Assembly (NCBI GenBank): GCA_025642075.2
Contig: JAODUO010000061.1
Coordinates: 615,185 to 679,184 of the forward strand
Direction: 5' to 3'
Origin: Ridgeia piscesae
Lineage: Eukaryota; Annelida; Polychaeta; Sabellida; Siboglinidae
DNA length: 64,000 nucleotides
The notes below the pieces were generated by a model, which saw nothing but the letters and a program-made list of their open reading frames with translations, made no database searches and was not told the origin of the DNA. The position numbers and the translations under genes are program-made. Numbering within the stretch: the first letter of the stretch is position 1; each line of letters begins with the position of its first letter. This document shows positions 12,301 through 22,599 of the stretch, one piece after another.

Positions 12301-15168
12301 CCTGTATGAGAAAATTGATTGTAGGTCTTCGACCAAAATTACAGAAAAATCTTTTGTATCTTACTAGAGCCGGCACATATAAAATTGTGATAAAAACATG
12401 AAGCTTAGTACGAATACAATAGTTGTGGAAGTCCTATAAATGACCTGTATCGAAACACATGAAATATGAAGTGGTTGAGCAAGGGGTTGTTACAGACCTA
12501 CAGTGTGCAGTGTGGCTGCACTTTTGGCCTCGCCGGCCTTGTTCGAAGCCGTACAACAGTAGAGACCGAGGTCAGCTTTTTCTAGTTTCTTGATCACCAG
12601 TCGAGAGTTTCCCTTCTCGTCACTCACGATGTGGATTCTGTCCGACTCCTGGATCCGATTGTGGTCACGGAACCTGTGGGCAGTCACTCAGAGGGTGAGG
12701 ATCAGTCAACAATATTACACAGAAGTATAAATTTAATGCAATTAAAAGCAAGGCTTTCAAACTGGCTTAATTATAATAATACTTTACCTGCTCAGGAAAT
12801 AATGTTATTATTAACATTATTTCTCAAACAGCTCTGGAAATAATTGTGATTTCATAGTTTGGGCATTGAAAAAACAGTTTACCTTTATACTTGTTTCATG
12901 CACATATGGATTACATATGGATTACATCATTCATTGTTTGAGCATTTAGCCTGAAAAAACAGTCTATCTTTACATATGTATAAATGGACACATTTTTCAT
13001 GCAAGTGTCACATATGCATTACATATATACGTGTCTATTTTATTTATAGTTTGTCAGGTTCCTTCAGTGAAGTATCATCTGGGGCACATAACTGGTTCAC
13101 TTTCAAACCTTACTTTGGTCTATTAGAGATTAATATTTAGTAGTGTAAACAGTGGAAACCACCACCAAATCTAATCAGATGATTACAAATGGTCTTGTCA
13201 ATTCATAAAACAGAAAACCCATTGCACCAGATGCTATACCATATAGTACATGACACAATAAGTGATTATGTAACTTCAGAAATTATGTATGTTTCTATAT
13301 ATGCTAGGTCTAATTTAGTATAGCCAGTTAAAATAATTATTTGGGCCAGTTTATTGTTTTGCTCACTTCAGACATTGTACATTATTTTGTATATAGCATT
13401 AAGTTAGTCTAACATATGTAGCTCACTTTTGTACAATGCCTGTATATGATTTGACCCAACATAAACAAAATAACCTTAGCCATACCTGGTATTTCGTAAA
13501 CGAGGAGGTTTTGCACTGTTAATGAATTTGTGTGAACTATTAGTTATTAGTAAAATTACCACGTAAATGAGGGAAGGGGTTTCCCAGCACAGCGGGCTTC
13601 CAAGGTGACTTTGTCTCCGAGAGAGGCAGTCTGGTTGCGCACCTCCACAATAAACCACGGCTTTCTTGTTGTCTCGGTCGTGTCGGTCCACGCTGACTCT
13701 GTACGGGAGGTCATTCAAGGTCAAACAATGTTAGCACAATTGATATACTGTCATGGCATAATTAAAGCCATGTTATAAATATACACTGAATTCTTGATAC
13801 AAGAATTCCCAATTAAGAAGAATCTATTCAATTTGAACTTCCTGTTCTGGACTGGATGCTTTGTTTTGTATGGAGACAAGGACAATTATGAGTATGGAAG
13901 AGTTTAATCAAATCATGTAGACCAGCTATAAATAGTGGTATGTTAATTCATAGAGATTTGTGGTTAATAAACTTGTAGATCTATGAATCAATGCAAACGT
14001 AGATACATTTGTTTTAGTTGATTAAATATAACATACCTTTTGGTAGTAAGTCAGCAAATGAGGAAAACATTCCTTAGGACAAGTGAGTTATCAATTTATA
14101 AAAGCAATATATATATAAATATTTTAACATAATTTCAGCCTGATGAAAGTTTGGATGTGTAAAATGTGAACTGACCGTAGACATCGAGGGAGGCGCTGCA
14201 TGCTGCCTCCCCATCAGCATTGGTTGTCTTCACGGAGTACAGACCCGCATCATCAGCAACAACATCAAGAATCTCCAGGGACAACAACCCATGCTTATTC
14301 TGGAAGAACAATATTTATTAACAGTAACACGTGACCAATATAGATTCAGATAGGCAATAGATAAAGAAGTATTAGTTCCATGCAAACAGTTTTTTTGCAT
14401 TTCTAGGAAACAAACGGAATATTACCCATTCTCAAAAGACACCACGGAGGGTGATGACAATATATATACACAGGCATGAACATGTCATAAGAAAAATTAT
14501 TTAATATATATCAGGGGAGTAGATCTGAGTATACAACATGTTAATTAAAGTGTTATTGTTGTATTGGAATGCAGTCACTATTTATTTCTCAATTGATGGT
14601 TGACTGTTAACTTTGTTTAATCTTTACATGCTGTTTTATCTGTAAACTGGATTTATATTGGATTTAATATATATCATTAACCTGCTAGTAAAAATTGTAA
14701 GTTTTTTCTAAATAAATACATTGTGTATGTGGATTAAATGTAGCACAAAACAACCTGATTTTCTTAATTTATTCATGTGCCAAAAAAATAAAACCCACAA
14801 CAAATGCTGTTTTCTGTGCAAAATAAGTGTTGTTGTCTTTAAATATGCCTATTTCTCTGTTCAACAAACATTTTGCCAGTTAACATACATAACCACAGAG
14901 ACCACCTCAATATCACTGACATTTTATTTAAATAGAACCTGAATTTGAAATATAGAAGAATAGCCTAAAATACAAATATATCTTAAATACTGTCAGTTAT
15001 TTTGTAAGATGTAGACCTTACAACTACAAGAACCAATCTAGTCAGACTTTGCTGATCATTACAAACACCAGCTACCTAAAATGAAGATGTGGGGAAGTAT
15101 CATAGAAATCTGAAATAATCAGCAACGAGAAACATATATCAGCAAATGATTGGAGAGGCAAGGTTTGA

Positions 15169-15265
<97 letters not shown>

Positions 15266-18200
15266 GTTGTTGTTGTCATTCATTTAGCAGCCACAATGAT
15301 CATGTTGATTATTCTGCCGCACACTAGGTAGTGGTTGATATTCATGTTCCATGCATGTCATATACATGCATCTGAATCACACAGCACGTCCACTAGCCAC
15401 CTCAAAACTACTCAAGGTACTTCCTTACAAATACATGTAACTCAAACATTTCAAGTGGACATAGATGGATTAATGTGAATAATGTTGTCTTGAGTGTTAT
15501 CCAAGGTGGTCAGTTCATCCGAGGTGCGTCCAGTGGGTGAAGCATGCTGGGAATGCCACTGATTAGATTGGACGAGCACTTTACAACGAGGCCAACAGCC
15601 TGGGTGGCGAAGGCAGTTTATTTACTGGTCAGCTTTCGACAACATAAGAGGACATGGTTTTATTGCAGCCATATGCTCCACCTGAGCTCAGCATCTGGAC
15701 ATCTCTACGAGTCCATACAAGTGTATCTACAGTGGTCAGGTTATTGACTGACCGACTAGAATGAGAAGTTCCCACACACATTTCTCACTATCTCTACCTC
15801 TACAATAGCAGTTGCACTGGCTTCCAGTTGTTTATGGAATTTAATTCAAATTTGCTACTATTACATACTGTATTCTTTGTAATTAACAACTAACATACTT
15901 AGTTAATCTGTTACATTTCGCCAATATGCCTAGGACTCTTAGATCATACTGTTTCCAAAACCTTTTTGTCCCTAAAACTAAGCTCAATATAGGTAAACAT
16001 GCTTTCTCTGAAGCTGTGCCAACAATCTGGAATCAACTCTTTATCCATCCTCCAGCCGTCCAGATGTCCAGTGATATTACTACCCATCCACAAATACGTC
16101 CACCAAGCAACACATCAACAACAGTGCTGTGATCATCTGTCTGATTCTAAAAGAAGAAGATGGACACGGCTTGACCATGTATACATATTGAACAATAACA
16201 AACACCTGTACCAGCAGAAACAACACTGATCTGGACACCAGACGGAAATGGTGAAAGAGGTACAGATTAAAAAAAAAAAAATTTGCAACGCGTAATGGAG
16301 AAATTAGCTATTATTACATACTGTACTCTTTCTAATCAACAACCGACATACTTAGTTAATCTGTTTCATTTCCCCGATATACCTAGGACTCTTAAGCTCA
16401 TGCTGTTCCCAAAAGGTTTTCGTTCCTAAAACTAAGCTCAATATAGGTATACTTGCTTCCTCTGAAGTTGCTAAGTCGACCTGGAGATCAAGACAGAGGA
16501 GATTGTAGAGAGCACAGGCCAGTCTTATGACACATACAACAAGTAATTAAGTCTAATAACAACATAGAATCTTGAAAACAACTGTGATGATACCATGTGA
16601 ATGCAAACTACTATGGAAAATAACAATTAAACTCACCACTATACATTTCATACCCAATCTATTTCACGTGGAAAATATTACATACAGCCAACCGTTTCTC
16701 TAAACACGGCCAGGTAAATATGACACTTCCGTTGGCATTTAGCAGAGTGTTTGGCCAGGAAATGATGCTGACAACAGCTGGCCAGGCACGGAAGCTCAGG
16801 AGGAAAACTGTCTCTGACTAGGGATGCTTCAGACAACAAGGGACACTGATGGATAACCTTGTCACCCTTCATGTCTGAAGTGTCGAACCTTTCACTGTGC
16901 CTACTGAAAATGCCAACACGTGGTGTGGGCATTAAAAATTACACCCTCCGCTGGCAATATTTCATACGGGAACTAGGTAGACATCCAGCAACCAGGCACC
17001 ACGGTGGACCATTGCAGGAAGTGTAACTATAATGAGTTGCCTAGTACTTACCAGAATGGATGGGTAACTACTGGACCTAGGCGGCAACTACCTGTGTGTC
17101 TTAGTCGTGCTAATTTTATCTCAGGCGCCGTGTCACTTAACCCGGACTGCAGAACCGGATGTGTGGGAGTAGATACAGGACTTGTATGTAGCTCCCAACA
17201 CTAGTGGCGGAACACTATATCACGAGTGAATTTATTTGAAGCATGCCATTTATAAGACAGCGGCACAAGTTATATGGGCATGTCTGCCACTCGGAGATCT
17301 GTTTATCATCTATTTCTCTCTTTCCATTATGTATAGTAGATAAATGTATGAGTAAGCTAAACCTGCACTTTTGGCTACCACACTAGTGACTTCAGCAGAT
17401 GTTTGGCGTAACTACAATGACTGTTGACTGCAAATTAAGTAAATATTTGTTTTACGGTATATTCTAAACACATGTACCAGTTAAATATAAACTTTTTTTT
17501 AATGAATATGAAAGCTTATTAGTTATTTTGATTTTAATTATATTTGTACAATAAACAAAATTAAGTTGACAATTTTGTATATTAGCATTGTACATTCAGA
17601 CGCTTTTACGCAATAACACTAGCCAACAACTGCATGAGTTTCAAAATCACACAACATGATTATCAGCAATACATGCTCTGTAAATCTGTTTCATTTGTGT
17701 GTGTTTGTAACTGACTTATCAGTCAATGTTTGCTCAGTATAGCTTCCTGCAGTGAGAACACAACATAACAAAATGGCGTCATGATTGTAACCCAAGGCTC
17801 TGTGGAACTGTACCAGTAGCTGTGAATTTTTTCAATGGCATCTTGCAGACAGACAGCCCATACATAGATTTGTGTGAGCTACCGGTATGCAGTGGTTAAG
17901 CCGACGGTATCAATACCTGTGCATGTTATTTTATGGCTTATTTGTGTGCAGACTCTACTCACTTGTGTTAGGTACTCAAAGGGGTCCAGCTTGAGTCAGC
18001 CCAATAACAATGTGCGAGTACTAACAAGTATGTGGTGTTAATAGCAGAAGTGCAAAACTTTGCAGTCACAGTCTGGATCAAATAGTAGCTTTTGGCATCT
18101 ACGGAGGGTGATACCATGGGCAGTTGCTGTCTTTCAAGTTGTCTCGACTGCTGTTGGAAAATATTCTTTTGGCTGCCATCTCAGGCATCAGGGTTCTCAA

Positions 18201-18995
18201 TGTCAGAAGTAGAAGTCGGAAATAAAAAACAGCATCCCAATGGTCTGAGGGCCGGATGAAAAAGATAGTAGTAATCCAGCTAGAGTAACAACAGTCACCT
18301 AACCATATGTCAGCCGTTAGCACACTGTTGGCAAATTTTGTTGGCCCAACAAGACTTTGCTCATTGGTTTAACATAGCCACAACTGAGCATAGTTGGGGG
18401 CACCAGCACATACTGTAAATGTTAATTACCCCAACCATCGACCAAAGCTACACCAACCATCAACAACTCACATAGCAAAATGTTACACAAACCATCACAC
18501 ATTACCCCAACCATCAACCAAACCTACCCCAACCATCAACAGCTCACACACAGCAAATGGTAAATCAACCATCACCAACATTACCCCAACCATCAACCAA
18601 AGCTACCCCAACCATCAACAACTCACACAGAGCAAATGTTAAATCAACCATCACACACTACCCCAACCATCAACCAAAGGTACCCCAACCATCAACAACT
18701 CACACACAGCAAATGTTAAATCAACCATCACACACTACCCCAACCATCAACCAAAGATATCTTAACCATCAACAGCTCACGCACTGCCAATGTTACCCCT
18801 ACCATCATATATTAAGTTTTGTGAATTTTCATTTAGTTTTCAATATATGTCTTGGACTTGGGCCATACGTTTAGGGGAACCAATGTCAATTAACATTCAA
18901 GGAAAAATAGTGGTACAGTATCCAATCTGGATATTGCTGAAGTGAATATTTGACACATGGCCAATCCTTAGTCGTTCTACTTATTTAGATGTTAG

Positions 18996-19062
<67 letters not shown>

Positions 19063-19188
19063 TATATATATATATATATATACATGTATTATATATATAT
19101 ATATATATATATAAAACATATGTATTATATATATATATATACATATGTATATATATATATATAATATTATATATATATATATATATAC

Positions 19189-19269
<81 letters not shown>

Positions 19270-22200
19270 AGACCAACTCTTTGAGCATTCATCATGGATG
19301 GGTCTGTTTTAAGTTGATCCATGAAATGCCATATTTGTTGTTAAAATATTACCCCTAATAAATCCCACATATTGTGCCATCATGGATAAGTTTGTTGCCA
19401 CAATATGTGGTATTTATGGGGGACATTATTTTAACAACAAACATGTGATTTTATGGATCAATGTGTCGATCTAAACGATTGTACATAAAATGCAACACAG
19501 TTGGACATTGTATTGTTATTAATTTTGATCCAATAAGCCTCTAATGATAAGTTGGTTTGGTCAATACCATATTACAAAGTTATGTGTTAACACAGCCATA
19601 AATCCATTCATGGGTCATGCCTAGGTTGGTAGGAATGCCCATGCCCATGACGCTGGACACAGTCACAGATACAGTCATGTTGTCTAGTATAATAACAGTC
19701 AACTAAAGCCATATATACTCATGTCTGCAATATTTGGGGCAGGTCAAAATTTTGGGTACTGACACCTAGTTGTCCAACACGCTGAGAAGTGGAGCATTTT
19801 AATACATTGTGTGGTCTTGCACTGTTTGCAAACAATTTACCCAAGACATTTTCACCTAGGTGTCTTCGGTGAGATTTGAATTTCATTGGTATAATTTTGT
19901 AAGTACCTCAATAAAGTAACTTTTTAATTTGTTTCCACATCATTGAACACACGTGCGAGTTAGACAGAATGTGGCTTCATTACATAGGAATGTTATACCA
20001 TTTTTGCTAAAACTGCAAACAACCGATTCGTATGACACCGAATATTGCCCACGCAAGTATAAATATATACACTAATACAGTAACTGAGTACAGGTGAGGG
20101 CCAGGCCAATGTCAATGCAACGGAGAAAGAATGTAAAACTCAAGGTACCTACCGAAATGTGGTATTTATTTCCCTCGTTGATAACTCTGTGTCCCTTGAA
20201 CCAGATGACGTCTGATGTCGGTTCGTTTGACAGCGAACAACTGAAGCAGACGTTCTGGCCCTCGTTGCAGCGCTTCGACGTCAGGGCTGATGTGAACTGG
20301 GGGGCGATATTAGGGTGCCTTCTTCGTCGGGTGGGTGCAGACGACACGGGAGAAATGTCCGGCAGAGACGTGATGCTTGATCGGCGTGGGGAACGCCGTG
20401 GTGTGTAGACATGCTTGTAACTAGGAGGACTAGTGCTGACTCGCTTACGATATTCCCTCTCACTTGGGAGAGAGCCGACGCTTGAGCGTCTCGTCTGGCG
20501 CGCTGCGCTGTACGCACGCGCGTAGCCAGGCGAGCCGGAAATGGTCGACGACACTGGTCTAACAGGCTCTAACGGCTGGCAAACCTTTCTCACTTCTCGG
20601 GCCTGATCTCTGAGCACCTTTGCCGCTTGACATCGCTCATATTCCTTTTGCACCTTGTTTCGTTTCGGCGGCAGCGACGTCATTTTTGGAACCCTTTTGT
20701 AGCTGTAGTTCTCATACGACAACCTAGGGCTAGGTGTCGTGGTCGTGGTGGTGCTGTAGTCTTCGTACGGTAGCCAGGTAGTTGTTGGGACGCTGCTGTA
20801 ACTGCCACTGCTGTAGTGGTAGGGAAGCGTAGAGGGGGGCGTGCTGGTGTAGTTGTCTCCTGATGTCATCATTTCAATATCGCCGGGTGCGAAGGCGCCA
20901 GACCGACGGTATTCTATCTTGTACTGACTGTACTGCGGGCGGTACCGGGACATCACCTCGCTGACGTTGCATCCGTACGGTATTACCAAGATCTCCAACT
21001 GCCTCACCCCGTAGGCGTCGACGTCTGGCGACTCGCCGATGCGCCTCAGTTGTTCTGGCTTCAGACGGAAGAACGTCAGACACTGGACGATGGTCGTGTC
21101 CTCTGGGAACTGGTCGCGATGTAGACGCACGTAGTGCTCCAATTCCGGAATCGCCTGTTCCAGGTGGCTCGTCTTCATCATCAGCTTCTACAAGACACAA
21201 CATACATGTTTTATTGCCACCGAATAGTAATCCGTACTTCCCTCCACGTGAAGGCCAAATATGTCAACGTATAGGTCAAATAGAGCCATGCTTTACCCTC
21301 CACTTTGCCAACTGCAATTAACCCTACATTAGACCGGCCTATCAGTACACTTGCTACATACCTGAATGGCGGCGCGTGCACGCCTGTCTTCGTCACTTCC
21401 GGTCGCTGTCTGACTGTGGTACTCCACCGACTTGTGTCCCTTCGGCATGACGACAGTGTGGACATGGTCCGGTTGGAAGGGCAACTGCGAATCCTGGATG
21501 TAGTCGTTCACTAGCGTGTCAGTTCCGTCCAACTGAACGAGGTGATAGCCACCCCTACCCCGACCACTGCTGACCGGGGGCACGTAAGGGGTGTACTCTT
21601 GACCCACGTCACTGCAACGACAACTCTGATACATATATATGTTTCTATATTAATTTACATTTGCCATATTAGTTTAAAGATACCTTTTGTATGTGTCGTT
21701 CGAAAAACGTGCGCTTCGTGCACAACAATTTGAAAATGCGTGCTGAAGAAACAAACGCAGCTTAGTATTACACACACAGTGCCCCTGTAGTTTGTTTTCC
21801 AAGTTAGGTGAAAAGGTGGACTGTGACTCTTGAACCACAACCATTATGGTGAGAACGTGAATAAATACGCTGGACGGCATCAGAAGGGGGAGTTATTAAG
21901 TAGATTTAATCGGACAGCTAACGGATATGGACAACCATGTCAAACACATGTAGCTAGTCATCAGTAAGAAACGGGAGGAGAAACCTAGGAGGATGACAGG
22001 AAAAAAGTCAATGTCCTCACTGTGTCAGCACTGTTCCCCGGCGACGGACGGACGCTAAGCCAATGAAGAAACCAACACGGCCAAAATACACCATCTTAAT
22101 TAGAACACATGACGTCGTTTGCCAACTCTAAACTCTGCACTAATCATCTTCGTCACGTACATCACACAGCCAATCACAGCCGTCGTTACATACCTGTATC

Positions 22201-22527
22201 GTGATACGCTTGATGCCCTCGCTCTGGGAACTGAGGGTGTGAGAAGTTCGTAGGGCGTGGGGGCGTGGTAGACAGGGGTGCTGTAGTCCGAAACACCCCT
22301 GGTTGAGTAGCTGGCGCTTGATCCGACATATCGGCTGGTAGAGGGCGCTGCGGTGTACTCCTGATCGTGTCCGCTGTAAAAGAATAAAAATATTGATGGT
22401 GACTCGGGAGACAACGATCGCAGTTCTTTATTAGACCGTCTGCAGAGGATAGCACAAGATAAGCAGATGTGGAAACAGTTTTGCCCAACCTCGGGACACT
22501 TCGGCTGATCGGCTGATCGGCTTCACA

Positions 22528-22599
<72 letters not shown>

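Noticed and set aside
17881..17935. Possible tRNA-like sequence (GGTATGCAGTGGTTAAGCC)
   Set aside because: The resemblance is to an A-box only; no acceptor stem or T-loop could be folded around it.
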